This document shows, one piece after another, positions 39,990 through 50,700 of a stretch of 64,000 nt of DNA. Under the pieces are notes generated by a model, which did no database searches, was not told the DNA's origin, and saw nothing but the letters and a program-made list of their open reading frames with translations. The number at the start of each line of letters is the position of its first letter. The first letter of the stretch is position 1. Source of the DNA: an uncultured beta proteobacterium (GTDB lineage: Bacteria > Pseudomonadota > Gammaproteobacteria > Burkholderiales > Burkholderiaceae). Location of the stretch: contig CAIQHU010000005.1 of assembly GCA_903871735.1 (NCBI GenBank), positions 21,313 through 85,312 of the forward strand, read 5' to 3'. Position numbers and translations under genes: made by a program.

Positions 39990-40065
39990 TGGTGGGTGCT
40001 GACGGGATCGAACCGCCGACATTCTGCGTGTAAGGCAGACGCTCTACCATCTGAGCTAAGCACCC
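39990..40065 (-). tRNA. tRNA-Val (anticodon TAC)
   Basis: The reverse complement folds as a full cloverleaf: acceptor GGGTGCT/AGCACCC, D-arm GCTC/GAGC, anticodon stem TCTGC/GCAGA with loop CTTACAC, and T-arm with GGTTCGATCC. The anticodon TAC reads GTA and other valine codons. The 3' CCA is encoded. It sits between lon and ppiD on the same strand as both. Confidence 0.97.
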
Positions 40066-40155
40066 TTGGTGTAGCATTTAGCGTGTAACTCATCCCTCAA
40101 GTAACGCGTAAAAGCTCATAAAGACATCTATTGTAACCGATTTTAAAACACCAAA

Positions 40156-42579
40156 TCAATGCTTTAAAACTTCCGATTTGGTGGTGCTAACCGGTGTTTC
40201 AACAGGAGTATCTTTCGCAATGGTCACAATCTCTTCAGGTAAGGGTTTAGGAATTGTCTCCAGTGCCAGTTCGAGAACTTTATCAATCCAGCGAACTGGA
40301 ATGATTTCAATGGCATTTTTGACAATATCAGGAATTTCAGTCAAGTCTTTGACGTTATCTTCAGGAATCAGTACGGTTTTAATTCCCCCACGATGCGCCG
40401 CAAGCAGTTTTTCTTTTAAGCCACCAATCGGTAAGACCTCGCCACGAAGGGTTATTTCACCAGTCATCGCCACGTCCGCTTTAACCGGTATGCCAGTTAA
40501 AATAGAGACAAGGGCTGTTGATATGGCGATACCGGCTGAAGGTCCATCCTTTGGGGTTGCACCTTCAGGGAAATGGATATGAATATCCTTTTTTTCAAAC
40601 TGTTCTTCGCTAATCCCGAGCGCTTTAGATCTTGAGCGCACCACCGTTCGGGCTGCCTCTACAGACTCTTTCATCACATCACCAATTGAGCCGGTACGAA
40701 TAATATTCGCTTTCCCGGGCATTAAAGCTGCTTCGATCGTTAACAAATCACCACCGACCTCGGTCCAAGCTAGCCCAGTTACTTGTCCTATTTGATTTTG
40801 TTTGTTGGCTAGGCCAAAGTCAAAGCGCTTCACGGATAAAAACTTCTCTAAATTTTCGGCCTGAATAACGATTGGTGCAGCCTCACTTTTTAGAAGCAAT
40901 AGCTTGACTACTTTTCGACAAATCTTACTAATTTCTCTTTCCAAAGAGCGCACACCTGCTTCGCGCGTGTAGTAGCGAATAATATCCAAGATGGCAGATT
41001 CTTGGACATCTATTTCACCATTTTTCAAACCATTATTTTTAATTTGTTTTGGCAATAAATACTTCATTGCAATATGCGTTTTTTCGTCTTCTGTATAGCC
41101 AGCAAGACGAATGACTTCCATTCGGTCCAGTAATGGACCTGGAATGTTGAGCGAATTCGATGTCGCCACGAACATCACATCAGAAAGATCAAAGTCCACC
41201 TCAACGTAATGATCTTGGAAAGTATGGTTTTGTTCAGGATCTAGAACTTCTAACATCGCACTTGCTGGATCACCTCTAAAGTCAGTACCCATCTTGTCAA
41301 TTTCATCTAGCAAGAATAAAGGATTACGAACTCCCGCTTTTGATAAGTTGGTGAGGATTTTTCCAGGCATAGAGCCGATATAGGTTCGGCGGTGTCCGCG
41401 GATTTCAGACTCATCACGCACGCCACCAAGAGCCATGCGCACAAACTTTCGATTGGTTGCCTTGGCAATAGATTGTCCTAAAGACGTTTTGCCAACACCA
41501 GGAGGCCCAACTAAGCAGAGTATAGGGGCCTTTACTTTATCAACGCGTTGCTGAACTGCAAGATATTCTAGGATTCTTTCTTTAACTTTATCTAATCCAT
41601 AGTGATCGTCATTGAGCACGATTTCAGCATGGTTGAGATCATTATTGACTTTACTTTTCTTTTTCCAAGGCAAGTTAATCAAGGTATCTAAGTAGTTTCT
41701 AACGACAGTAGCCTCGGCCGACATGGGCGACATCAACTTAAGTTTTTTCAACTCAGACTCAGCTTTTTTGAGAGCCTCCTTAGGCATCTTTGCTAATTTA
41801 ATTTTTTTCTCAAGCTCATCTAGATCGGCACCTTCTTCGCCCTCTCCTAACTCCTTTTGAATCGCTTTTACTTGTTCGTTCAGATAGTATTCACGTTGGC
41901 TTTTTTCCATTTGACGCTTCACACGCCCACGAATTCTTTTTTCAACTTGCAAAATATCAATTTCACTTTCCAGTTGCCCAAGCAAACTCTCAAGGCGCTT
42001 GATCACATCGGCCATTTCTAGAAGGTGTTGTTTTTGATCGAGTTTAATAGGTAGGTGTGCGCAAATTGTGTCAGCTAGGCGAGAGGCGTCATCAATCCCG
42101 CTTAATGAAGCCAAAATTTCTTGTGGTATTTTTTTGTTTAATTTGACGTACTGGTCAAATTGAGCCACGATTGCCCTCTTTAGTGCCTCAGTTTCGGATT
42201 GATCCAGAGTATGAAGAGACTGGGGAGTCGCTTCGCAATTAAAGTACCCTAAAGAATCTTCAATTTGGCTTATTTCTGCACGCTGGGTTCCTTCGACAAG
42301 AACTTTTACAGTACCATCGGGGAGTTTTAGCATTTGTAAAATATTAGCGATACATCCGACTGCATATAAATCAAGGGCCGTTGGCTCATCTTTCGAAGCT
42401 GTTTTTTGAGCCACTAGAAGAATACTTTTTCCGGTCTCCATCGCGGCTTCTAGGGCCTTAATAGATTTTGGTCGACCTACAAATAAAGGCATCACCATAT
42501 GCGGAAAGACCACAACATCTCGAAGTGGTAGTAGTGGCAATTGAATCGGTTCTGTGGGTAGTAGCAAATTGCCAGGCAT
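40156..42579 (-). CDS. lon: ATP-dependent protease Lon
   Basis: A cytoplasmic AAA+ protease for misfolded and some regulatory proteins. The 807-residue protein has the N-terminal LON domain (LPLLPLRDVVVFPHMVMPLF), AAA+ module with Walker A GPPGVGKTSLG near residue 360, and the C-terminal serine protease with PKDGPSAGIAIST (catalytic Ser) and GEVLPIGGLKEKLLAAHRGG (catalytic Lys). The length is normal. It is separated from clpX by 186 bases, so it probably also has its own promoter, although I cannot point to convincing hexamers. Confidence 0.97.
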   Translation of the reverse strand: MPGNLLLPTEPIQLPLLPLRDVVVFPHMVMPLFVGRPKSIKALEAAMETGKSILLVAQKTASKDEPTALDLYAVGCIANILQMLKLPDGTVKVLVEGTQRAEISQIEDSLGYFNCEATPQSLHTLDQSETEALKRAIVAQFDQYVKLNKKIPQEILASLSGIDDASRLADTICAHLPIKLDQKQHLLEMADVIKRLESLLGQLESEIDILQVEKRIRGRVKRQMEKSQREYYLNEQVKAIQKELGEGEEGADLDELEKKIKLAKMPKEALKKAESELKKLKLMSPMSAEATVVRNYLDTLINLPWKKKSKVNNDLNHAEIVLNDDHYGLDKVKERILEYLAVQQRVDKVKAPILCLVGPPGVGKTSLGQSIAKATNRKFVRMALGGVRDESEIRGHRRTYIGSMPGKILTNLSKAGVRNPLFLLDEIDKMGTDFRGDPASAMLEVLDPEQNHTFQDHYVEVDFDLSDVMFVATSNSLNIPGPLLDRMEVIRLAGYTEDEKTHIAMKYLLPKQIKNNGLKNGEIDVQESAILDIIRYYTREAGVRSLEREISKICRKVVKLLLLKSEAAPIVIQAENLEKFLSVKRFDFGLANKQNQIGQVTGLAWTEVGGDLLTIEAALMPGKANIIRTGSIGDVMKESVEAARTVVRSRSKALGISEEQFEKKDIHIHFPEGATPKDGPSAGIAISTALVSILTGIPVKADVAMTGEITLRGEVLPIGGLKEKLLAAHRGGIKTVLIPEDNVKDLTEIPDIVKNAIEIIPVRWIDKVLELALETIPKPLPEEIVTIAKDTPVETPVSTTKSEVLKH

Positions 42580-42765
42580 TTTAAATTCTCCAAAAAGTCG
42601 GAAATAAACAAAAACATCGCTTCTGTAACTAAATATAGCTGTTTTGATGAATTACAAGTCTAGAATACACTTTTTTATCAATAATCTACCAAAGGATAAC
42701 AAATTCACCAATTCAAGGTGAAAATTGCGTAGAAATCAGGGGAATTGTAAATTGACGATCGATGA

Positions 42766-44094
42766 TTATGCTGCAGAGCTAGTGGGGCGATAGAGTAGCT
42801 TCGGTTTGCCGCCCTCGATAGTGGCCTCATCAATAACCACCTTTTCGACATCCTTTTGAGATGGTAAGTCATACATGATGTCTAATAAAACAGATTCTAA
42901 GATAGACCTTAAACCCCGTGCTCCGGTGTTACGAATCAAGGCTTTTTTAGCAATGGCATTGAGGGCCTCTTCCCGAAACTCGAGTTGCACATTTTCTAAT
43001 TCAAACAAGGCCTGATATTGTTTGACTAAGGCATTTTTAGGCTCTGTTAAAATCTGAATGAGGGCACTTTCATCTAATTGGGTCAGCGTAGCTGCTACAG
43101 GCAAACGACCAATTATCTCGGGTATTAGTCCAAATTTAATTAAATCTTCAGGCTCTACCTGTTTAATCACTTCCCCGAAATTTCTGGCATCTTTACTTTG
43201 CACAGTTGCATTAAAGCCAATACCAGATTTGGTCGAGCGCTGATTAATGATTTTTTCTAAGCCATCAAAAGCGCCACCACAAATAAATAAAATATTGGTG
43301 GTGTCGATTTGCAAAAATTCTTGATTAGGATGCTTACGACCCCCTTGAGGAGGTATCGAAGCCATCGTGCCTTCTACTAATTTGAGTAATGCTTGTTGGA
43401 CACCTTCACCAGAGACATCCCTAGTGATCGATGGATTTTCGGATTTTCGTGAAATTTTATCGATTTCATCAATATAAACAATGCCCTTTTGGGCTTTTTC
43501 AATATCATAATTACAAGTTTGTAATAGCTTTTGAATAATATTCTCTACATCTTCACCAACATATCCTGCTTCAGTTAGGGTGGTTGCATCCGCCATCACA
43601 AAAGGCACATCTAGTAACCTTGCTAAGGTTTGAGCAAGTAAGGTCTTGCCTGATCCAGTGGGACCAATTAGCAAAATATTACTTTTAGCTAACTCCACTC
43701 CATTAAACTGCGCAACTTTACGTACACTGGCTGCCGAGCCATCTTTGGATTCTTTGGGTTGGTGGGGGCTTTTCGGGACTGCTTGAACGTTATTTAACCG
43801 TTTGTAGTGATTGTAAACAGCTACAGCTAAACTTTTTTTAGCATGGTCTTGTCCAATAACATACTGATCAAGGGTTTGCCTGATCTCCTGCGGGGTGGGT
43901 AACGATTCTTGTGCAAGCACCCCACCTTTATTTTTGCCATCACTGCCTCCCTCGGCAATCACCTCGTTGCAAAGAGAGACACATTCGTCACAAATAAAAA
44001 CTGATGGGCCTGCAATCATTCGAATTACTTCGTCATGGGTTTTACCGCAAAACGAACAAATTAAATTTTGTGTACCTTCAGTTTTTTTTGTCAT
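42766..44094 (-). CDS. clpX: ClpX unfoldase subunit
   Basis: AAA+ unfoldase that feeds substrates to ClpP, including SsrA-tagged proteins made with SmpB. The 442-residue protein has the N-terminal zinc domain (CSFCGK and CDECVSLC), Walker [14 protein letters not shown] near residue 140, Walker [11 protein letters not shown], and the IGF loop ([10 protein letters not shown]) that docks on ClpP. It starts nine bases after clpP. Confidence 0.97.
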   Translation of the reverse strand: MTKKTEGTQNLICSFCGKTHDEVIRMIAGPSVFICDECVSLCNEVIAEGGSDGKNKGGVLAQESLPTPQEIRQTLDQYVIGQDHAKKSLAVAVYNHYKRLNNVQAVPKSPHQPKESKDGSAASVRKVAQFNGVELAKSNILLIGPTGSGKTLLAQTLARLLDVPFVMADATTLTEAGYVGEDVENIIQKLLQTCNYDIEKAQKGIVYIDEIDKISRKSENPSITRDVSGEGVQQALLKLVEGTMASIPPQGGRKHPNQEFLQIDTTNILFICGGAFDGLEKIINQRSTKSGIGFNATVQSKDARNFGEVIKQVEPEDLIKFGLIPEIIGRLPVAATLTQLDESALIQILTEPKNALVKQYQALFELENVQLEFREEALNAIAKKALIRNTGARGLRSILESVLLDIMYDLPSQKDVEKVVIDEATIEGGKPKLLYRPTSSAA

Positions 44095-44103
44095 ACTTTT
44101 TAA

Positions 44104-44730
44104 TTATCTCGATGCAATTACTTGATCAACTAAACCATATTCTTTGGCCTGCTCAGCTGACATGAAATAGTCCCTATCGGTATCCTTAGCAATCGCTTCA
44201 ACAGGCTGACCTGTTCGTTCCGAGAGAATCGCATTAAGACGCTCGCGTAAATAAAGGATTTCTTTTGCCTGTATTTCAATATCAGACGCTTGCCCTCTAG
44301 CACCGCCTAAGGGCTGATGAATCATCACCCGAGAGTTGGGTAGAGCAAAACGCTTCTCTTTAGTCCCAGCCGCCAATAAAAAGGCTCCCATACTCGCTGC
44401 AAGCCCCATACATAATGTACTGACATCCGGCTTAATAAAATTCATCGTATCAAAAATTGCTAAGCCAGCTGAAACGGACCCACCTGGAGAGTTGATATAC
44501 AAAGAAATATCTTTATCAGGATTTTCACTTTCTAAAAACAACATTTGTGCAATCACTAAATTAGCCGTTTGGTCGTTTACTTCTCCCACCATAAATATGA
44601 CTCGCTCTCGCAACAAGCGCGAATAAATATCATAAGCTCGTTCACCTCGACCAGAGGTTTCAATCACCATAGGCACTAAACCAAGGCCTTCAGGTTGAAA
44701 ATTGAACTCTTGATCAAATACTTGATTCAT
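44104..44730 (-). CDS. clpP: ClpP protease subunit
   Basis: The serine peptidase of the ClpXP/ClpAP machines. The 208-residue protein has the catalytic serine in [14 protein letters not shown], histidine in VMIHQPLGG and aspartate in DRDYFM. A GTG at 44736 is in frame, but AAGGA spacing of seven bases favours the ATG at 44730. It lies between tig and clpX with 38- and 9-base gaps, the standard tig-clpP-clpX unit. Confidence 0.97.
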   Translation of the reverse strand: MNQVFDQEFNFQPEGLGLVPMVIETSGRGERAYDIYSRLLRERVIFMVGEVNDQTANLVIAQMLFLESENPDKDISLYINSPGGSVSAGLAIFDTMNFIKPDVSTLCMGLAASMGAFLLAAGTKEKRFALPNSRVMIHQPLGGARGQASDIEIQAKEILYLRERLNAILSERTGQPVEAIAKDTDRDYFMSAEQAKEYGLVDQVIASR

Positions 44731-44768
44731 TTGCACATCCTTTAAGTAATTAAATAATCATAAAGGAT

Positions 44769-46079
44769 TTATTTTAATTGGCTTAATTCGGCAAAAGTGA
44801 CATTTTTATCAATAACCGTTGCTTTCTCCATGACATACTTTACAACATTGCTTTCCATGACAATGGATTCAATGTCACTTAATCGAGCGGGATCACTGTA
44901 ATACCAACGCGTTACCTCTTGAGGATCGTCATAACTAGCAGCCTGATCTTCTATTTCTGATTGAATCTGCTCAGGACTAGCTTTTAAGCCATGCTCTTTG
45001 ACTAAACTATTTAAAATGAGACCTAATTTAACGCGCTCTTTAGCTTGCGGTGTGAACATACCCTCTGGTATCGGCGCATCTTTGGCATTTGGTACACCGC
45101 GCTGCTCAAGGTCTTGCCTAGCCATCTCAATTAATCGCTCTTCTTCTTGTGAAACTAAAAATGCAGGTAAATCGAATGCGCAAGCATTCGATAAAATGTC
45201 CATCGCCTGCTTTTTTAAGAGACCTTTTGTCCTTCTTGCTATCTCGCGGGCTAGGTTTTTAGATATTTCTGCGCGAACTTGCGTAACACCGCCCTCTGCA
45301 ATCCCTAAACTTGCGGCAAAATCATCATTAATTTCCGGTAATATAGGATATTCAACCTGTTTCATCACAATCTTAAACTCAACGGTTTTACCAGCGACAT
45401 CCTTGCCATGGTAGTCAATCGGAAAAGTTAACGGGAAAACGCGCTCTTGTCCCACAGCCAATGCAATTGCAGCAGCCTCAAATTCAGGCAACATCTGTCC
45501 CTGACCAATGACAAACTTGAAGTCGTCAGCTTTGCCACCCGAAAATTCAACCCCGTCTAAAGTCCCTACAAAGTCAATCGTTACCTGATCATCTGTTTGC
45601 GCAGGTAATTCACTAGAACGCGCTTGATAAACAACCCGTTGTTTACGCAATAATTCTAAGGTATTGTCAACCTCCTGCTCGGATAGCTCAGTCTGGTACT
45701 GAGTCACTTGCGTAGATGAAATATCTCCAATAACCACCTCGGGAAAAACTTCAAAATAAGCATCGAACTCAATTTGCTCGGCATCTAATTCGCTTTTAGG
45801 CTCCAAACGCGGCTGTCCAACTAATTGGATTTTTTCAGACTTGGCAAATTCAAAAAATTGATTGGATGCATGGTCAAAAGATAATTCAAAATCAACTTGC
45901 TGACCATATTGTTTCTCAACCATCTTGGCAGGAACCTTGCCAGGCCTAAATCCAGCAATCTTTAAATTTTTTCCTAACTGCTTGAGTTTGCCTTGGCGCT
46001 GAGGTAGCAGATCAGATTTTGCAAACTGTAAAGTTACTTTTCTTTCTAAGGCACCGAGATTTTCAATTTGTTGTGGCAT
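44769..46079 (-). CDS. tig: Trigger factor
   Basis: Ribosome-bound chaperone and prolyl isomerase that meets nascent chains. The 436-residue protein has the N-terminal ribosome-binding domain with GFRPGKVPAKMV (the FRK-type loop), an FKBP-type domain at about 155-245 (QVTIDFVGTLDGVEFSGGKA) and the C-terminal helical arms. It begins the tig-clpP-clpX-lon series. The 291 bases between it and tRNA-Leu hold no gene; TTGAAA on the minus strand at 46229-46224 is a possible -35 element. Confidence 0.95.
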   Translation of the reverse strand: MPQQIENLGALERKVTLQFAKSDLLPQRQGKLKQLGKNLKIAGFRPGKVPAKMVEKQYGQQVDFELSFDHASNQFFEFAKSEKIQLVGQPRLEPKSELDAEQIEFDAYFEVFPEVVIGDISSTQVTQYQTELSEQEVDNTLELLRKQRVVYQARSSELPAQTDDQVTIDFVGTLDGVEFSGGKADDFKFVIGQGQMLPEFEAAAIALAVGQERVFPLTFPIDYHGKDVAGKTVEFKIVMKQVEYPILPEINDDFAASLGIAEGGVTQVRAEISKNLAREIARRTKGLLKKQAMDILSNACAFDLPAFLVSQEEERLIEMARQDLEQRGVPNAKDAPIPEGMFTPQAKERVKLGLILNSLVKEHGLKASPEQIQSEIEDQAASYDDPQEVTRWYYSDPARLSDIESIVMESNVVKYVMEKATVIDKNVTFAELSQLK

Positions 46080-46370
46080 AGTGATGTGTTTTTATTTATA
46101 AGTTTCAGAAAAATATGGTAAAAATTAAAAAAATTGGCGTACCATCACCGCCCAATTCTTGTTTTCATGCATCTTGTTACTGGTTGACCTGTGGGCCATG
46201 TTATTTAAGCATTCGGACTAGGCTTTCAAGCATCGTTCCAACTTCAGTTCAAAATCTTATGCTTTTTAAACATAACTGCTTTTTAAAAAAACTACTTTTC
46301 AACATTGTTTTTCATACAGAATTGACTTAATCAAACCATTCCAAGTCAATCAACTCCTTTTACAAAGTCT

Positions 46371-46457
46371 TGGTGCGAGGAGGGGGACTCGAACCCCCAC
46401 ACCATTTCTGGCGTCAGGACCTAAACCTGGTGCGTCTACCAATTTCGCCATCCTCGC
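46371..46457 (-). tRNA. tRNA-Leu (anticodon TAG)
   Basis: The reverse complement gives a long class II tRNA of 87 bases including CCA: acceptor GCGAGGA, D-arm with GGTAGAC, anticodon stem CCAGG with loop TTTAGGT, a long variable arm, and T-arm GGGGGTTCGAGTCCCCC. The anticodon TAG reads CTA and other CTN leucine codons. It lies upstream of tig on the same strand. Confidence 0.96.
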
Positions 46458-46533
46458 ATCTTTTGCTTAAAAGTAATCCGATATTTTACATCGCCTCAGA
46501 GTTGTATGACATAAGTTATTGAAAACTAGCTAT

Positions 46534-47742
46534 CTAAGCACCCAGTAATACGACAACTTGAGCCTCAATAGCCTCAGCTTGACCTAAGTATCCAAGGCCT
46601 TCGTTCGTTTTAGCCTTGATATTGATACGCGCTTGATCGATCTGCATCAACTTCGATAAATGTCCGGTCATGAGAGGAATAAATTGAGCTAATTTAGGCG
46701 TTTGACAAATAATTGTTGCGTCAACATTAATTACCCCAAAGCCCTCTTTTTTGACCATTTGCATCACTTCTAACAAAAGATCAGAACTCATTGCACCAGC
46801 ATATTGGGGATCAGTATCAGGAAAATGTTTACCAATATCTCCCAAACCTAAGGCGCCTAGCAGGCTATCAATCAAGGCATGAATTAATGCATCAGCATCC
46901 GAGTGACCTAACAATCCAACCTCGCTTGGTATGTGCACTCCACCCAAAATTAAGGCGCGGCCAACAACTAAACGATGTACGTCGTAGCCCTGCCCAATCC
47001 GTAGACTGTCATTTTTTAAAATTTTACGCATATACAAAAGATCCGCTGGATAAGTGATTTTAAAATTCTCGCTACTGCCCTCAACTAATAGTGGTTTCTG
47101 ACCTAGATATTCAAAAGCACTCGCTTCGTCAGTGATCTCAAGCCCATTTTGAGAGGCTTTAGTAAGTGCATCTTGTAAAGCTCCGATTCGAAACATTTGC
47201 GGGGTTTGAGCTTGCCATAAAGACTTTCTACTCAAAGTCTTGGCGATCCTAGAGGTGCTGTCCTGAGTATCGATCTTCATCGTATCAGCTACAGGTATTG
47301 CCAAAATACCCCCGCAAACTCCAGGTGAATCTTCGACCGCTTGAATCAATGCTTCGATCTGCTTCGATTGAATTCCAGGACGGGCAGCGTCGTGCACTAA
47401 AACCCAATCATTGGCAGAGATCCCGTTACTCTGCATTTCTTGTAGGGTATTTAAAACGGTATCTGCTCGGCTAGCTCCGCCAGTATTTACAAGGTTTAAG
47501 CGGGGTGATTGGGCCATAAACTCTGACAATCCAACTGCCTGCAAACGATCGGGAGTCTGGGGGGATAAACCGACCCAAATCGAGGTAATTTGCGGCATTA
47601 CAAAAAACGCTTCAATCGTATGCTGAATAACCGTCTTGCCATGAATCAATTGAAATTGTTTGGGGGTATTTACGCCCATCCGCGACCCAAATCCGGCGCA
47701 GGGAATAAGAATATGATAAGGAAAGTGGGTAGGCGTATTCAT
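46534..47742 (-). CDS. ispDF: Fused IspD-IspF isoprenoid-pathway enzyme
   Basis: Two enzymes of the MEP pathway in one 402-residue chain. Residues 1-240 are the cytidylyltransferase IspD (ILIPCAGFGSRMGVNTPKQF, VLVHDAARPG, SLWQAQTPQMF). From about 246 the chain is the cyclodiphosphate synthase IspF (GQGYDVHRLVVGR with zinc ligands, GHSDADALIHALIDSLLGA, DIGKHFPDTD). The linker is only a few residues (KNDS). In most beta- and gammaproteobacteria the two genes are separate neighbours, so this is a fusion. It is divergent from mfd with 47 bases between starts. Confidence 0.93.
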   Translation of the reverse strand: MNTPTHFPYHILIPCAGFGSRMGVNTPKQFQLIHGKTVIQHTIEAFFVMPQITSIWVGLSPQTPDRLQAVGLSEFMAQSPRLNLVNTGGASRADTVLNTLQEMQSNGISANDWVLVHDAARPGIQSKQIEALIQAVEDSPGVCGGILAIPVADTMKIDTQDSTSRIAKTLSRKSLWQAQTPQMFRIGALQDALTKASQNGLEITDEASAFEYLGQKPLLVEGSSENFKITYPADLLYMRKILKNDSLRIGQGYDVHRLVVGRALILGGVHIPSEVGLLGHSDADALIHALIDSLLGALGLGDIGKHFPDTDPQYAGAMSSDLLLEVMQMVKKEGFGVINVDATIICQTPKLAQFIPLMTGHLSKLMQIDQARINIKAKTNEGLGYLGQAEAIEAQVVVLLGA

Positions 47743-47789
47743 ATGGGTGATTTATTGCAACCTTACAATACTAAATCATTGATTCTATA

Positions 47790-50700
47790 ATGTCTGCAAT
47801 GTCTGATCCCGTAATTACTAAATCTAACCACTCTTTTCTAGCAAAGCCCTTTCCACCCCCTAGAGTGGGACAACGCTTTTCTTCAAATGATTTGGTGGGC
47901 TCTGCTGATGCGGGCCTCATTGCACAACATGCTCAAATATACCGGCAACATTTTTCTGTCATGGCAATTATTTGCAGTGAACCAGATACTGCAAACCGTT
48001 TAGCTCAAGAAATTTATTTATTTGATCCTAGCCTGCGTGTTCGTCTGCTACCTGATTGGGAAATATTGCCCTATGACCAATTTTCAGCACATCATGATTT
48101 AATTAGTGAGCGACTCAAAACCCTGCACGATCTTATGACGAATCAATGTGATATTGTCATCGCCCCGCTGAGTACAGTCATTCAACAAATTGCCCCGCCA
48201 CAATTTTTAGCAGCGAACACTTTTTTCTTTAAGCAAGGTGAAGTCATTCATGAAAAAAGTCTCCATATACAATTACAACAGGGTGGATACGATCCAGTCA
48301 GTGCTGTTGTTCGTCCCGGTGAATATAGTATCCGAGGTGGCCTGATTGATTTATTTCCGATGGGCTGCGCACTCCCCTATCGAATCGATCTTTTTGGGGA
48401 TGTGATCGATCAAATTAAGGTCTTTGACCCAGATACGCAACGCAGTCTCTATCCAGTGAAAGATATTCAACTTCTACCAGGGCACGAATTTCCTTTTGAT
48501 GAAGAGTCGAGAAAAAATTTCCGCGGTAAGTGGCGAGAAATCTTTGATGGAAACCCTAGTAAGTGCCCTCTTTATAAAGATGTTGGACTGGGTATACCTG
48601 GCGCTGGTATTGAGTCCTATCTCCCCTTATTTTTTGATCAAACAGCCACCCTCTTTGATTACTTTCCACAATCTGACTTGCCCCCTTGGCTCTGGTTTAT
48701 TGGCAATCAATCAGAGGCTATACAAAAATTTTGGCGCGATGTCCAAGAGCGCTATCAATTCCTGCGCCATGACTCGGAACGGCCCCTGCTTGAGCCAAAT
48801 CAGCTATATCTTCAGGAAGAGTCCTACTTCACAAAAATTAAACCATTTGCACGCGTTTTTTTAGAATCCCAAGCCCATATCCCTACCCTTGAATTCGAAT
48901 ATCCCCCTGCAGTTCTAGTAAATCGTCGCGAAAAAGATCCGACGAAGTTATTGCGCCATTTACTAGAAACAAGTGATTACCGCGTCTTAGTTTGTGCAGA
49001 TAGTGCTGGCCGAAGAGAATCGATTAAACAGTTATTAGAAGACTCGCAATACATTGGTAATCAATCCAAAATCGAGCTTGCTTACCCCAGTTCAATTCCA
49101 GAATTTATTGCTAGTTCAGAAAAAATTGGTATGGTCGTGGCACCAATCTTTGATGGTTTTATCTCCCATACCGCAAAAATAATCTTCCTTACAGAGTCTG
49201 AAATATTTTCTAATGTGGCAGATCAACGTAAAGCTGGAAGAATTGGAAAAAAAGATCAAGTTACGAATATTGACCATCTCGTCCGGGACCTTTCAGAGCT
49301 TAATTTAAAGGATCCAGTGGTCCATTCGGAGCACGGTATTGGCCGTTATGAGGGGCTTATTATTCTGGATTTGGGCAGTGGTGAAGAAGAGTTTTTGCAT
49401 TTGCGCTATGCCAATAGTGCCAATTTATATGTCCCTGTCCAACAGCTCCATTTAATTTCTCGTTATGCTGGGTCTGATCCGGAAACTGCTCCGTTGCATA
49501 ATTTAGGATCTGGCCAGTGGGAAAGAGCAAAGAAAAAAGCTGCTGAACAAATTCGTGATACCGCCGCTGAATTACTAGATATTTACGCCAAGCGCTCACT
49601 CAGAAAAGGCCATGCTTTTGAGTACTCTGCCCACGATTATGAAGCCTTTGCAGATGGTTTTGGCTTTGAGGAAACCCCAGATCAGCAACAAGCTATCCTA
49701 GCTGTTCTGGAGGATATGACTAGCGGCAAACCAATGGATCGCCTGATTTGCGGAGACGTTGGTTTTGGTAAAACAGAAGTCGCTCTGCGGGCGAGTTTTG
49801 TGGCTGTGATGGGTGGCAAGCAAGTTGCTATCCTTGCGCCTACCACCCTTTTATCTGAGCAACATGCTAGTACTTGGCGAGATCGATTTGCTGATTGGCC
49901 CATTAAAGTAGTGGAAGTATCCCGTTTTAAATCTGCTAAAGAAATTGCCCAAGCCCTCAAGTCCCTTGAAAGTGGTGATGCTGACATTATTATTGGAACG
50001 CATAAACTACTCTCTCCAAACATTCAATTTCAGCGTCTTGGGCTAGTTATTATTGATGAGGAGCATCGCTTTGGAGTGCGGCAAAAGGAAAACTTTAAAG
50101 CCCTCCGCGCGGAAGTTGACGTTCTAACCCTGACTGCAACGCCGATTCCAAGAACTCTAGGAATGGCTCTTGAAGGACTAAGGGAGTTATCTGTGATTGC
50201 TACTGCCCCGCAAAAACGTCTCGCGATTAAAACCTTTGTGAGAAGAGAAGGCGACAGTGTCATTCGAGAGGCCGTTTTACGTGAAATCAAACGTGGTGGA
50301 CAAGTCTATTTTTTACATAATGAAGTAGACACGATTGAAAATCGACGATCTTATCTCATGAAATTAATTCCTGAGGCGCGCATCGCAGTTGCTCACGGAC
50401 AAATGCATGAACGTCTTTTAGAGTCCGTCATGCATGATTTTGTCGCTAAGCGCTGTAATGTTCTACTGTGTACTACGATTATCGAAACGGGTATTGACGT
50501 GCCTTCAGCCAATACAATTATCATGCACCGTGCGGATAAGTTTGGCTTAGCCCAATTACACCAACTGCGAGGACGGGTGGGGAGATCCCATCATCAAGCC
50601 TATGCATACTTACTAGTTGCAGATCCTGAAACACTCACCAAGCAGGCCCAACTGCGGCTAGATGCAATTCAGTCGATGGAAGAACTGGGGTCTGGCTTTT

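Noticed and set aside
40178..40582. A 134-codon frame antisense to the 3' part of lon
   Set aside because: It mirrors conserved lon codons, which often leave the opposite strand open; it has no independent features.
42580..42765. A heat-shock (sigma-32) promoter before lon
   Set aside because: CTTGAA is present on the minus strand near 42714-42719, but I cannot find a CCCCAT-like -10 box at the right distance, so I do not list it.
46115..46330. A 71-codon plus-strand frame upstream of tig
   Set aside because: The translation is a mix of Cys, Ser, Leu and Phe with no recognisable pattern and no ribosome site. The region more likely holds the tig leader and promoter.
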